NCBI GenBank assembly: GCA_052388455.1
Contig: JBQTIA010000097.1
Coordinates: forward strand, 1 to 25,743
From: CAZSNH01 sp052388455
GTDB taxonomy: Bacteria; Pseudomonadota; Alphaproteobacteria; Rhizobiales; Hyphomicrobiaceae
Length of the DNA stretch: 25,743 nucleotides
Direction: 5' to 3'
Both the position numbers and the translations under genes were made by a program. Of the stretch, positions 1 to 7,015 are shown piece after piece. The notes beneath the pieces were generated by a model, which worked only from the letters and a program-made list of their open reading frames with translations, made no database searches and was not told where the DNA came from. Numbering within the stretch: the first letter of the stretch is position 1; each line of letters begins with the position of its first letter.

Positions 1-102
1 GGTCGTGAGGTCGTGAGGTCGTGAGGTCGTGAGGTCGTGAGGTCGTGAGGTCGTGAGGTCGTGAGGTCGTGAGGTCGTGAGGTCGTGAGGTCGTGAGGTC
101 GT
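1..102. repeat. 8-bp tandem array (GGTCGTGA), 12 units plus a partial
   Basis: Positions 1-96 are twelve perfect head-to-tail copies of GGTCGTGA, and 97-102 begin a thirteenth before the sequence diverges. The window starts inside the array, so its true length is unknown. Read on the minus strand, the direction of serS, the unit is TCACGACC. It is thus inverted relative to the GGTCGTGA units found after the serS stop at 173-226. Perfect identity between units suggests recent expansion or active slippage. There are no spacers, so this is not a CRISPR. Confidence 0.97.
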
Positions 103-172
103 CGGATGGGGCAAAGTGAGTCGCAAGGGGCAAATGGCGTTAGGCTGAGATTTCGGCGGTCAGCGGCAAAAA

Positions 173-226
173 CCACTCACCACTCACGACTTGACGATCT
201 CACGACCTCACCACTCACGACCTCAC
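173..226. repeat. Mixed 7/8-bp degenerate array at the 3' end of serS
   Basis: This stretch mixes ACTCACC and TCACGACC units, the complements of GGTGAGT and GGTCGTGA, in degenerate order. It runs right into the stop codon of serS: the TGA at 223-225 lies within the array. Together with 1-102 it forms an inverted pair separated by about 70 bp of unique sequence (103-172). That unique part holds no convincing gene. On the minus strand the array is followed by a short T run (166-170), but no strong GC stem directly precedes it. Confidence 0.85.
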
Positions 227-1503
227 CCCTGCACTATCCTATCCATTCCCCCCATATAGCCCTGCAACGGCTCCGGAATCATGACGGAGCCGTCCGCCTG
301 CTGGTAGTTTTCCAAGACTGCGACCAGCGTGCGGCCGACGGCGAGACCTGAACCGTTGAGCGTGTGGACGTAGCGCACATCTTTGGCGCCCTTGGGCCGA
401 TAGCGCGCGTTCATGCGGCGGGCCTGGAAATCGCCGCACACCGAGCACGAGGAGATTTCGCGGTAGGCGTCCTGACCGGGGAGCCAGACCTCGATGTCGT
501 AGGTCTTCTGCGAGGCGAACCCCATGTCGCCGGTGCACAGCAGCATGGTGCGATAAGGCAGCCCGAGGCGCTTCAGGACCTCCTCGGCGCAGGCCGTCAT
601 CCGCTCGTGCTCGTCGAGCGCCTGCTCGGGCGTGGTGATGGAGACGAGTTCTACCTTGGAGAACTGGTGCTGGCGGATCATGCCGCGTGTGTCGCGGCCG
701 GCGGCACCTGCTTCCGAGCGGAAGCACGGCGTCCACGCCGTCATGCGCATCGGAAGCTGATCCTCCTGCACGATCTGCTCGCGCACGACATTGGTCAGCG
801 ACACCTCGGCGGTGGGGATGAGCCAGAAACCACTGGTAGTGACGAACAGATCGTCGGCGAACTTCGGCAGGTTGCCAGTGCCGTAGGCCGCGTGATCCTT
901 GACCAGCAGCGGCGGGTTGGTCTCGACGTAGCCGTTGGCGCGCGTGTGCAGGTCGAGCATGAAGCTGCCGATGGCGCGCTCCAGCGTGGCGAGCGCACCC
1001 TTCAGGAATACGAAGCGCGCGCCCGAGACCTTGGCCGCGGTCTCGAAATCCATCAGCCCCAAGGCTTCTCCGATTTCGAAATGCTGCTTCGGCTTGAAAT
1101 CGAATTTGCGCGGCGTGCCGTGCTTGCGAACCTCGCGGTTGCCCTTCTCGTCCGATCCGAAGGGCACGTCGTCGCTCGGCAGGTTGGGAATGACGGCGAG
1201 TTCCTTCTCCAGCTCGGCGACGACCTGCCGCTCTTCCTCCTCGCCGGCCGCAATCGCCTCCTTCAGCTCGGCCACCTCGGCCATGAGCCTGGCGGCGAGC
1301 TTGTCGTCCTTCGCACCCTTGGCCTTGCCGATGTCCTTCGACGCCGCGTTGCGGCGCGACTGCGCCTCCTGAAGCCGCGTAATGATCGCGCGGCGCCGGT
1401 CGTCGATTTCGAGCAGCTTGGCTGAGCAGGCGGGAAGCCCGCGCTTCTTCAAGCCGGCGTCGAACGCCGCCGCATTGTCGCGTATCCACTTGATGTCGTG
1501 CAC
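223..1503 (-). CDS. serS: Serine--tRNA ligase
   Basis: Cytoplasmic class II aminoacyl-tRNA synthetase that charges tRNA-Ser (and tRNA-Sec where present) with serine. The 426-aa protein has the usual family length. It opens with the typical MHDIKWIRDN start, followed by a charged helical region at about residues 30-105 that corresponds to the tRNA-binding coiled-coil arm. The catalytic core shows motif 2 (FRSEAGAAGRDTRGMIRQHQ) and motif 3 (GSGLAVGRTLVAVLENYQ). The start is GTG at 1503, chosen because the N-terminus matches the family and an AGAGGG-like ribosome site lies just upstream. In many Hyphomicrobiales serS directly follows tatC; here a toxin-antitoxin pair separates them, so serS probably has its own promoter. 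Its stop codon lies inside a tandem array. Confidence 0.98.
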   Translation of the reverse strand: MHDIKWIRDNAAAFDAGLKKRGLPACSAKLLEIDDRRRAIITRLQEAQSRRNAASKDIGKAKGAKDDKLAARLMAEVAELKEAIAAGEEEERQVVAELEKELAVIPNLPSDDVPFGSDEKGNREVRKHGTPRKFDFKPKQHFEIGEALGLMDFETAAKVSGARFVFLKGALATLERAIGSFMLDLHTRANGYVETNPPLLVKDHAAYGTGNLPKFADDLFVTTSGFWLIPTAEVSLTNVVREQIVQEDQLPMRMTAWTPCFRSEAGAAGRDTRGMIRQHQFSKVELVSITTPEQALDEHERMTACAEEVLKRLGLPYRTMLLCTGDMGFASQKTYDIEVWLPGQDAYREISSCSVCGDFQARRMNARYRPKGAKDVRYVHTLNGSGLAVGRTLVAVLENYQQADGSVMIPEPLQGYMGGMDRIVQG

Positions 1504-1536
1504 TGGCCCTCTCGCAGCGTTTCAAATCCTCTTGAA

Positions 1537-1565
1537 GCTATAAGACCGAGCCAGCACCACGTCCA
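1537..1565 (-). promoter_or_regulatory. Candidate sigma-70 promoter of serS
   Basis: On the minus strand, TGGACG (complement of 1560-1565) is followed after 17 bp by TATAGC (complement of 1537-1542). Each hexamer matches the consensus at four of six positions. It would give a leader of roughly 25-30 nt before the serS GTG at 1503. Inferred from position and spacing only. Confidence 0.4.
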
Positions 1566-1617
1566 GATCTCCCATCCCGAAGCATCGGACGGAGGTTCGA
1601 TGCATGTAAGTTGTTAG

Positions 1618-1647
1618 TTGACATAATGACAGACAATAACGTACAAT
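1618..1647 (+). promoter_or_regulatory. Candidate sigma-70 promoter of the higBA pair
   Basis: A perfect TTGACA at 1618-1623 and a TACAAT at 1642-1647 (five of six consensus positions) are separated by 18 bp. The stretch is AT-rich compared with its surroundings. A repeated TGACA (1619-1623 and 1627-1631) lies between the boxes and could be part of an operator for HigA autoregulation, which is known for this family; that part is inference. The expected start site near 1654 lies about 30 nt before the toxin start. Confidence 0.6.
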
Positions 1648-1685
1648 TCTCGGAGGTATAGCGAGTTCTGGCATTTGGGCACGAT

Positions 1686-1964
1686 GTGATTGTCTCATTC
1701 AGAAGTCGTGCCCTCAAGAAGCTCTGGGAGCGTGACGATCCTTCCAAGCTCCCGCCCGACAGGATTGCGAGAATTACGATACTGCTGAACCGTCTCGACG
1801 CCGCCGCCAATGCCGAGGACATGAACCTGCCGGGCTTCGGATTTCATCGGTTGGCCGGCAGCTACAGGGGCCGGTATGCGGTCTCCGTTTCGGCCAACTG
1901 GCGGATCACCTTCGGCTGGCAGGACCAGGACGCGGTGGACGTCGACTTCGAGGACTATCATTGA
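1686..1964 (+). CDS. higB: HigB-type toxin of a type II toxin-antitoxin system
   Basis: A 92-aa protein of the RelE/ParE superfamily, HigB ('killer protein') branch. Characterised members are ribosome-dependent mRNA endonucleases held inactive by HigA. The C-terminal half carries the family signature: FHRLAGSYRGRYAVSVSANW, then RITFGW and a DAVDVDFEDYH ending, which resembles the usual WRI-F-W...VxxxDYH pattern. The start is GTG at 1686; the ATG two bases earlier is out of frame and meets a stop at once. The frame is open upstream only to 1662 and no well-spaced ribosome site is seen. The toxin gene precedes the antitoxin gene by 48 nt, the typical higBA order. The pair is opposite in strand to serS and tatC on either side. 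Assignment to HigB is firm; activity is inferred. Confidence 0.88.
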   Translation: MIVSFRSRALKKLWERDDPSKLPPDRIARITILLNRLDAAANAEDMNLPGFGFHRLAGSYRGRYAVSVSANWRITFGWQDQDAVDVDFEDYH

Positions 1965-2012
1965 CAGAGGGCTACCAATTGAGCCCGTCACATGAGATCG
2001 GATGCATAGAGC

Positions 2013-2324
2013 ATGCCCAGCCCGCCCAAGAGATCGCCGCATCGGTGCCCCACTCATCCGGGCGAGCTGCTGCGCGAGATCGTGCTTCCGGCTCTCCCGA
2101 TCGGCAAATCCGAGGTGGCCCGGCAGCTCGGCATCTCGCGCCAGACGCTCTATGACCTGCTGGCCGAACGTCAGCCCGTCACTCCCGTCATGGCGCTGAG
2201 GCTCGGCATCGTATTCGGGGGCTCTGCGATGTCTTGGCTCAACATGCAGACGGCGTATGATCTCTGGCACGCCGAGCGCAAGCTGGACACCAGCAAGCTC
2301 AAACCGATGAAGATCGCCAGTTAG
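2013..2324 (+). CDS. higA: HigA-type antitoxin (HTH XRE family)
   Basis: A 103-aa HigA/VapI-like antitoxin, expected to bind and neutralise the upstream HigB and to repress the shared promoter. The family pattern is clear: HPGELLREIVLPALPIGKSE, then a helix-turn-helix (VARQLGISRQTLYDLLAERQ), then VTPVMALRLGIVFGGSAMSW and LNMQTAYDLWHAERK. The start is ATG at 2013, preceded by only a weak GAG ribosome site. The gene ends head-on into tatC: its TAG stop (2322-2324) and the TAA stop of tatC (complement of 2321-2323) share bases, so the two convergent coding regions overlap by 4 bp. Transcription past the end would be antisense to tatC. Confidence 0.92.
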   Translation: MPSPPKRSPHRCPTHPGELLREIVLPALPIGKSEVARQLGISRQTLYDLLAERQPVTPVMALRLGIVFGGSAMSWLNMQTAYDLWHAERKLDTSKLKPMKIAS

Positions 2325-3124
2325 GTCGCCTTGGCCGCATCGGCGGAGGCTTGCCTCTTCTCGACCCAGGAGACCGCGAAAATCGACAGTTCGTAGAGCA
2401 GCGTCGTCGGCAGGGCCATGATGATCATGCTCAAGGCGTCGGGCGGCGTCAGCACGGCGGCGACGGCGAAGATGCCGACGATGGCGAAGCGGCGGCCCTT
2501 GCGCAGGGCCTCGGAGGTGACCAGGCCGGCGCGCGCCAGCAGGGTGAGCACCACGGGAAGCTGGAAGCACAGGCCGAAGCCGAGAATGAGCTGCATGATC
2601 AGCGAGAGATACTCCGACACCTTCGGCATCAGCTCGATGCGGCCGGCGGCGTCGTTGGAGGCGGCGGCGAGGCCGAGCGAGAACTTGATCAGGATCGGCA
2701 TGGCGAGGAAGTAGACCACCGCCGCGCCGAGCATGAAGAAGAAGGGCGTCGCCACGAGATAGGGCAGGAAGGCGCGCCGCTCGTTCTTGTAAAGCCCCGG
2801 CGCGACGAACTTGTAGATCTGCGTCGCCACAACCGGAAACGACAGGAACGCGGCGCCGAACATGGCGAGCTTCAGGTAAGTGAAAATCTCCTCGAGGAAG
2901 TGCGTCGCGATGAGGCGGACCTGATCGCTGCCCGAGACCCAGACGTAGGGCCAGACCAGAATGTCGTAGATGGCGGCCGCCTGCGTGAAGCAGAGCGCGA
3001 ACATCACCAGGAACGCGAAGACGGCATGGATCAACCGCTGGCGCAGCTCGATGAGATGATCCATCAGCGGCGCCTTGGAGGCGTCGATGTCGTCCTCGGG
3101 TGGCGTGGGGGCGCGATCCTGCAC
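2321..3124 (-). CDS. tatC: Sec-independent protein translocase subunit TatC
   Basis: Polytopic inner-membrane core of the twin-arginine translocase; with TatB it recognises the RR signal peptide of folded substrates. The 267-aa protein has the family N-terminus (DIDASKAPLMDHLIELRQRL) and about six hydrophobic segments. It carries the conserved periplasmic loop region around FLEEIFTYLKLAMFGAAFLS and the PGLYKNERR motif. The start is GTG at 3124, only 6 nt after the tatB stop, with a GAAGG ribosome site inside the end of tatB, consistent with translational coupling. It ends in a 4-bp convergent overlap with the antitoxin gene. Confidence 0.97.
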   Translation of the reverse strand: MQDRAPTPPEDDIDASKAPLMDHLIELRQRLIHAVFAFLVMFALCFTQAAAIYDILVWPYVWVSGSDQVRLIATHFLEEIFTYLKLAMFGAAFLSFPVVATQIYKFVAPGLYKNERRAFLPYLVATPFFFMLGAAVVYFLAMPILIKFSLGLAAASNDAAGRIELMPKVSEYLSLIMQLILGFGLCFQLPVVLTLLARAGLVTSEALRKGRRFAIVGIFAVAAVLTPPDALSMIIMALPTTLLYELSIFAVSWVEKRQASADAAKAT

Positions 3125-3130
3125 GAGCGG

Positions 3131-3520
3131 CTAGCCTTCCCTGATTGGCGGCGCAGGCGCTGCCTCAGACGAGTCATTCTCCGCCGCCGTGGGCAAATCA
3201 GCGAGGGGCACGGACGGGACGGAGCCGGACGAGCGTAGTGCCGCGTTCGCTTTGTCCGTCGTCGCCGCGAGGCTGCGCTCCGCGTCCTGGGCGGATTTGA
3301 GGATGTCGCGGCGCACGCCGTCCATCTCCTCCCGCAGCTCGGCCATTTCGGCTTCCCGCATGGCCTCGTCGAAGTGGGAACGGAACTCCGCCGCCTGCCG
3401 CCGCGCCATGCCGGCATAGCGCCCGAGCGTGCGGAGGAAAACCGGCAGCTCCTTGGGGCCGACGAAAATCAGCGCCACGACGCCGAGGATCAGTAGCTCG
3501 CTCCAACTGATGTCGAACAT
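3131..3520 (-). CDS. tatB: Sec-independent protein translocase subunit TatB
   Basis: A 129-aa single-span membrane protein that forms the substrate-receptor complex with TatC. It opens with MFDISWSELLILGVVALIFV, the TatB membrane segment with its conserved early Glu. This is followed by the GPKELP hinge and a long amphipathic charged helix (residues about 25-75), then a variable acidic/proline tail. The start is ATG at 3520, with GAGG about 8 nt upstream. It lies between tatA and tatC; the gap to tatA is 145 bp, longer than usual for this cluster, and holds no evident gene. Confidence 0.96.
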   Translation of the reverse strand: MFDISWSELLILGVVALIFVGPKELPVFLRTLGRYAGMARRQAAEFRSHFDEAMREAEMAELREEMDGVRRDILKSAQDAERSLAATTDKANAALRSSGSVPSVPLADLPTAAENDSSEAAPAPPIREG

Positions 3521-3665
3521 CGCAATTGCCTCGGGGGTGGCGGCGTCAGGCCGTCATGCTCGCGTCCTGGCGTGCTCGATCGAGTCCGGATCGGACCGCG
3601 ACGACACGATCTCGATGTCGGCGCCGGACAGCTCGGGTGGAACCCGTCCAGAGAGCCCGGCGGCA

Positions 3666-3887
3666 TCAGGGCGTCTTGCTGCGCTCGCTTTCGCGGGTCG
3701 TGCTGGCGTCACTGATCGGCTTGGCCGCAGCGGCGCGTTTGTCCTCATCTTCGTCGTCGGCCATGCCTTTCTTGAAACTTTTGATTCCCTTGGCCACGTC
3801 GCTCATCAGCTCGGAAATCTTGCCACGCCCGAACAGCAGTACGAAAACGACCAGCAACAGCAGCAGGTGTGTGGCGCTAAAGCCCAT
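3666..3887 (-). CDS. tatA: Sec-independent protein translocase subunit TatA
   Basis: A 73-aa pore-forming subunit of the twin-arginine translocase. It has a short membrane segment (MGFSATHLLLLLVVFVLLFG), an FGRGKI hinge, an amphipathic helix (SELMSDVAKGIKSFKKGM) and an acidic DDEDEDK patch, all typical of TatA. The start is ATG at 3887, six bases after a GGAG ribosome site. The frame stays open far upstream to 4346, but that part overlaps the ABC gene on the same strand and does not resemble TatA. First gene of the tatABC set; the ABC ATPase gene lies upstream where scpB would be expected. Confidence 0.96.
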   Translation of the reverse strand: MGFSATHLLLLLVVFVLLFGRGKISELMSDVAKGIKSFKKGMADDEDEDKRAAAAKPISDASTTRESERSKTP

Positions 3888-3933
3888 CGCGATCTCCAGA
3901 CGCGTTTCCGCGCCGCTCGTGTTTTGCTGAGAA

Positions 3934-3962
3934 ACTATTGCAGATCGGCGCCGTTGCGGCAA
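3934..3962 (-). promoter_or_regulatory. Possible promoter of tatABC
   Basis: On the minus strand, TTGCCG (complement of 3957-3962) and AATAGT (complement of 3934-3939) are 17 bp apart. Each matches the sigma-70 consensus at four of six positions. It lies in the 112-bp gap between the ABC ATPase gene and tatA. Weak evidence. Confidence 0.3.
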
Positions 3963-3999
3963 GCGCGCCGCCGTCACGGCACGCATTAACAATCTGAAA

Positions 4000-5205
4000 T
4001 CAAATGGCTTTCGTTGCGGTCTCGGGGAACACCAGTACCTCTCGCGGATCGATCTCGATTGAGACTTCGACGCCTTTCGAAAGTCCCTGACCGTCGTAGG
4101 TGCGGGCGCGCAGCGGAGCGTCGAAGCCGGCCACCCCGATTTCGAGCCGCTGCACGTCGCCGAGAAAACGCACATGCAGCACGCGGCCGGCCAGCGCGGC
4201 CCCCGATCCACCGGCAGCTGCGCCGCGACCGTTGAGACCGGTACTCGCCCTGAACCGGATGCCGCGCTCGCGCACGCAGACGACGGCCGCTGTCCCGTCC
4301 GCCAGTCCGGGCGCCGGCAGCGATCCGAACGGCGTTGCGATGGCACCCCGCTCGACGCGGCCGGAAAGCTCGTTGATCTCGGAGAACATGCGAGCGACGA
4401 ACAGCTCGGCCGGACGCTCGTAGAGATCTTCCGCCTTGCCGGTCTGCACGATGAGGCCCTCGCGCATCACGGCGACACGGTCGGCGAGCCGCATCGCCTC
4501 CTCGGGATGATGGGTGACGATCATCGACGTGGCCCGCGTCTCGCGCAAGAGCGCCAGGGTCTCCTCCTGCATGGTGTCGCGCAACTGCACGTCGAGACCG
4601 GAGAACGGCTCGTCCATCAGCACCACGGCGGGACGCGGCGCGAGGGCCCGCGCCAGCGCCACGCGCTGCTGCTGGCCGCCGGACAGGATGTGCGGATAGG
4701 CGTCCGCGTAGCGTTCCAGCCCGACGCGCACCAGCATGGCGAGTGCCTCCCGCCGCGCCTCGGCGCGGGGCAGCGACTTCAGACCGAAGGCCACGTTATC
4801 GGCAATCGAGAGGTGCGGAAAGAGCGCGAAATCCTGAAACATCAGGCCGACGCCGCGCTGCTCGGGCGGCACGAAGCGCTGCGGTCCCGCCACCTCGTGC
4901 TCGTTGATCAGCACGCGACCCGACGACGGTTTCTCGATGCCGGCCGCGATGCGGAGCAACGTCGTCTTGCCGCAACCCGAGGGGCCGAGCAGGCAGACCA
5001 CTTCGCCCGGCGCGATGTCGAGACTGACCCCGGCGAGCGCCCGCTGCCCGTCGTAGCGGCGCTCCACGTCCTCGAAGGTCAGCCGGGCGGCGAAGGTGAC
5101 CGCGGCGCGTCCGCGCTGGCCCACGCCGACGCCCCCGACTCCGGCCCCGACTCCAGCCTGAAGCCGTCCCGACGTGTCCGAAACCCCTGGCACTCTCAAG
5201 GTCAC
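4000..5205 (-). CDS. ABC transporter ATP-binding protein, Fe(III)/FbpC-like
   Basis: Cytoplasmic ATPase subunit of an importer in the iron(III)/spermidine/sulfate class. The nucleotide-binding domain is complete: Walker A GPSGCGKT at residues 74-81, Q-loop MFQDFALFPHLSI, signature LSGGQQQRVALARALA, Walker B VVLMDEPFSGLD and H-loop VTHHPEE. A C-terminal TOBE-like region starts near residue 270. The order EQRGVGLMFQDFALFPHLSI is typical of FbpC relatives. The start shown is GTG at 5205, 30 nt after scpB. The first ~35 residues are a Gly/Val-rich stretch not seen in the family, so the true start may be further in. No permease or binding-protein gene lies nearby, so the substrate is uncertain. 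Its position between scpB and tatA looks like an insertion. Confidence 0.88.
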   Translation of the reverse strand: MTLRVPGVSDTSGRLQAGVGAGVGGVGVGQRGRAAVTFAARLTFEDVERRYDGQRALAGVSLDIAPGEVVCLLGPSGCGKTTLLRIAAGIEKPSSGRVLINEHEVAGPQRFVPPEQRGVGLMFQDFALFPHLSIADNVAFGLKSLPRAEARREALAMLVRVGLERYADAYPHILSGGQQQRVALARALAPRPAVVLMDEPFSGLDVQLRDTMQEETLALLRETRATSMIVTHHPEEAMRLADRVAVMREGLIVQTGKAEDLYERPAELFVARMFSEINELSGRVERGAIATPFGSLPAPGLADGTAAVVCVRERGIRFRASTGLNGRGAAAGGSGAALAGRVLHVRFLGDVQRLEIGVAGFDAPLRARTYDGQGLSKGVEVSIEIDPREVLVFPETATKAI

Positions 5206-5235
5206 ACGACTTTCCGGCGGTTACGCCCGCTCAGA

Positions 5236-6099
5236 TCACGAGCGGTCGGATGCTGGGGTATCCGTCTCGTCGTCGGCCGGCAAGTCAAGCGACATCTCGG
5301 ACTGATCGTCGGCCGCATCCTCGTCCTCGAGCGGCAACTCGTCGGGCAGCAAGGCAGCCACATCCGTCGGCTCGGGTACCGAGAACCCCGGCGGCAGGTT
5401 GCCGTCGAGCAGGCCGGCGCCCTTCAGCTCCGCCAGTCCCGGCAGGTCCCTGATGCTGTCGAGGCCGAAGTGGCTGAGGAACGGCTCGGTCGTGCCATAG
5501 GTGATCGGCTTGCCCGGTGCGCGCCGGCGACCGCGCGGCCTGATCCATCCGGTTTCCATCAGGATGTCGAGCGTGCCGGCGGAGGTGGTGACGCCGCGGA
5601 TCTCCTCGATCTCGGCCCGCGTCACCGGCTGGTGATAGGCGACGATGGCCAGCGTTTCGAGCGCCGCCTTGGAGAGCTTGCGTTCCTCTGTCGCCAGCCG
5701 CTCCAGCAGGTACGACAGGTCCTCGGCCGTGCGGAACGACCACTTTCCCGCAACGCGCACCAGATTGATGCCGCGCCCGCGATAGAAGGACTTGAGCTCG
5801 TCGAGCAGATCCGCCACAGCCGCCGTATTGCCTCCCGGAAGCCGGCTCGCCAGACTGGCCTCGTCGAGCGGCTCGGCCGCGGCGAACAGCAGCGCCTCGA
5901 GGATTCGCAGCCGCTCGTTGCGGTCGGTGGAGGTGAGTGCCGAAACGGCTTTGGCGGCCGCATCGTCGGGAACGGCAGCATCGGCAGGTGATGCGGCAGG
6001 CGGGCTTTGAACCACGGGAGATGCAGGCGCGACTTCGCGCACCGCCTGTCCCTCGGACGGATTCTGGTTCGAAACGAGCGTCAGTCTTGGCGGTGCCAT
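5236..6099 (-). CDS. scpB: Segregation and condensation protein B
   Basis: Partner of ScpA and SMC in the bacterial condensin complex that organises and segregates the chromosome. The 287-aa protein has a disordered Pro/Ala-rich N-terminus of about 60 residues. Tandem winged-helix domains follow, with the family phrases RILEALLFAAAEPLDEASLA, ALETLAIVAYHQPVTRAEIE and RGVTTSAGTLDILMETGWIR, then YGTTEPFLSHFGL. The tail is acidic (DELPLEDEDAADDQ). The start is ATG at 6099, 28 nt after the scpA stop; scpA and scpB are clearly co-transcribed. Confidence 0.96.
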   Translation of the reverse strand: MAPPRLTLVSNQNPSEGQAVREVAPASPVVQSPPAASPADAAVPDDAAAKAVSALTSTDRNERLRILEALLFAAAEPLDEASLASRLPGGNTAAVADLLDELKSFYRGRGINLVRVAGKWSFRTAEDLSYLLERLATEERKLSKAALETLAIVAYHQPVTRAEIEEIRGVTTSAGTLDILMETGWIRPRGRRRAPGKPITYGTTEPFLSHFGLDSIRDLPGLAELKGAGLLDGNLPPGFSVPEPTDVAALLPDELPLEDEDAADDQSEMSLDLPADDETDTPASDRS

Positions 6100-6127
6100 G
6101 GTGCAGGCCCTGCTGTGAACTCGGTTG

Positions 6128-6967
6128 TCATTGGCCGACGATCTGCCAGGCCGCGTCGTCCTCGCGCCGGCGCATGTAGATCGGCGCGAAGGGCGCGTCC
6201 TGCCTCAACTCGACCAGCCCCTCTCGCGCCATCTCCAGCGTCGCTCCGAACGAGCTGGCGATGGCCGTGCGGCCTTCCTCGCCCTTCGGCAGGAAGTTTT
6301 CGAGAAAAAGATCGAGCTGCAGCCACCCGCCGGCACTCTCGCCAATCAGCCGCTCCAGCCGGCGTCGGGCATCCTTGACCGACCAGACCTTGCGCGCCTT
6401 GACGACGTGGCCGACCTTGATGGTGCGGCGGCGCTGGTCGGCATAAGCTTTCAGCAGATCGAAAATCTCGGCCGTCCATTGGGTTTCGCGCACCGTCCTG
6501 ATGCCTTCCGGCATACCTCGGGCGAAGACGTCCTGCCCCAGCCGCTTGCGCGTCATCAGCTCGGCCATCGCCCGCCGCATGGCTTCGAGCCGCATCAGGC
6601 GGAAGGCGAGGCGCCGGGCCATCTCCTCCGCATCCGGCTCGCCCTCCTCGACCGCCTCGCGCGGCAGAATGAGGCGCGACTTGAGAAACGCCAGCCACGC
6701 CGCCATGACGAGATAGTCGGCCGCGATTTCGAGCTTCAGCTTCTGCACCTCGGCGATATAGGCGAGGTACTGGTCGACGAGCGCGAGAATCGAAATGCGG
6801 GCGATGTCGACCTTCTGGGTACGGGCCAGCGCCAAGAGCAGATCGAGCGGCCCTTCGAAACCAGCGACGTCCACCCGCAGGGTTTCACTGGCTGATGGCG
6901 CAAGCTCTCCGACCGGCGCCTCCCAGGCGTCGGGCGTGTCGAGCGGCTCGGCCGTCTCCTGCGTCAT
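6128..6967 (-). CDS. scpA: Segregation and condensation protein A
   Basis: Kleisin subunit of the SMC-ScpAB condensin. The N-terminal domain carries the hallmark LRVDVAGFEGPLDLLLALAR and VDIARISILALVDQYLAYI, followed by LEIAADYLVMAAWLAFLKSR and a C-terminal winged-helix part. The start chosen is ATG at 6967 (279 aa), because GAGGAG lies 3 nt upstream. The in-frame ATG at 7000 would add 11 Arg-rich residues, has no ribosome site and sits 15 nt from the nagZ stop. Downstream of nagZ and upstream of scpB in the same direction, the usual order in Hyphomicrobiales. Confidence 0.95.
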   Translation of the reverse strand: MTQETAEPLDTPDAWEAPVGELAPSASETLRVDVAGFEGPLDLLLALARTQKVDIARISILALVDQYLAYIAEVQKLKLEIAADYLVMAAWLAFLKSRLILPREAVEEGEPDAEEMARRLAFRLMRLEAMRRAMAELMTRKRLGQDVFARGMPEGIRTVRETQWTAEIFDLLKAYADQRRRTIKVGHVVKARKVWSVKDARRRLERLIGESAGGWLQLDLFLENFLPKGEEGRTAIASSFGATLEMAREGLVELRQDAPFAPIYMRRREDDAAWQIVGQ

Positions 6968-7015
6968 GCGCTCCTCGGTCCTGCGGCCCCGCCTCCGCAT
7001 CGTCTTGCGGTGAGA

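Noticed and set aside
1..226. CRISPR array
   Set aside because: The units are 7-8 bp and contiguous without spacers, and no cas gene is present.
166..226. Rho-independent terminator after serS
   Set aside because: A T run is present on the minus strand, but no stable GC-rich stem directly precedes it; only the array pairing could supply one.
364..1425. A 353-codon plus-strand frame over serS
   Set aside because: Antisense shadow of serS with no recognisable feature.
3521..3665. Small gene between tatA and tatB
   Set aside because: Only frames that continue as antisense or out-of-frame shadows of the neighbours are present, without a ribosome site; a 5-bp hairpin (3584-3596) is too small to call.
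4174..5991. A 605-codon plus-strand frame over the ABC ATPase and scpB genes
   Set aside because: Composition is typical of an antisense shadow (many His, Arg, Gly) and both genes beneath it are firmly identified.
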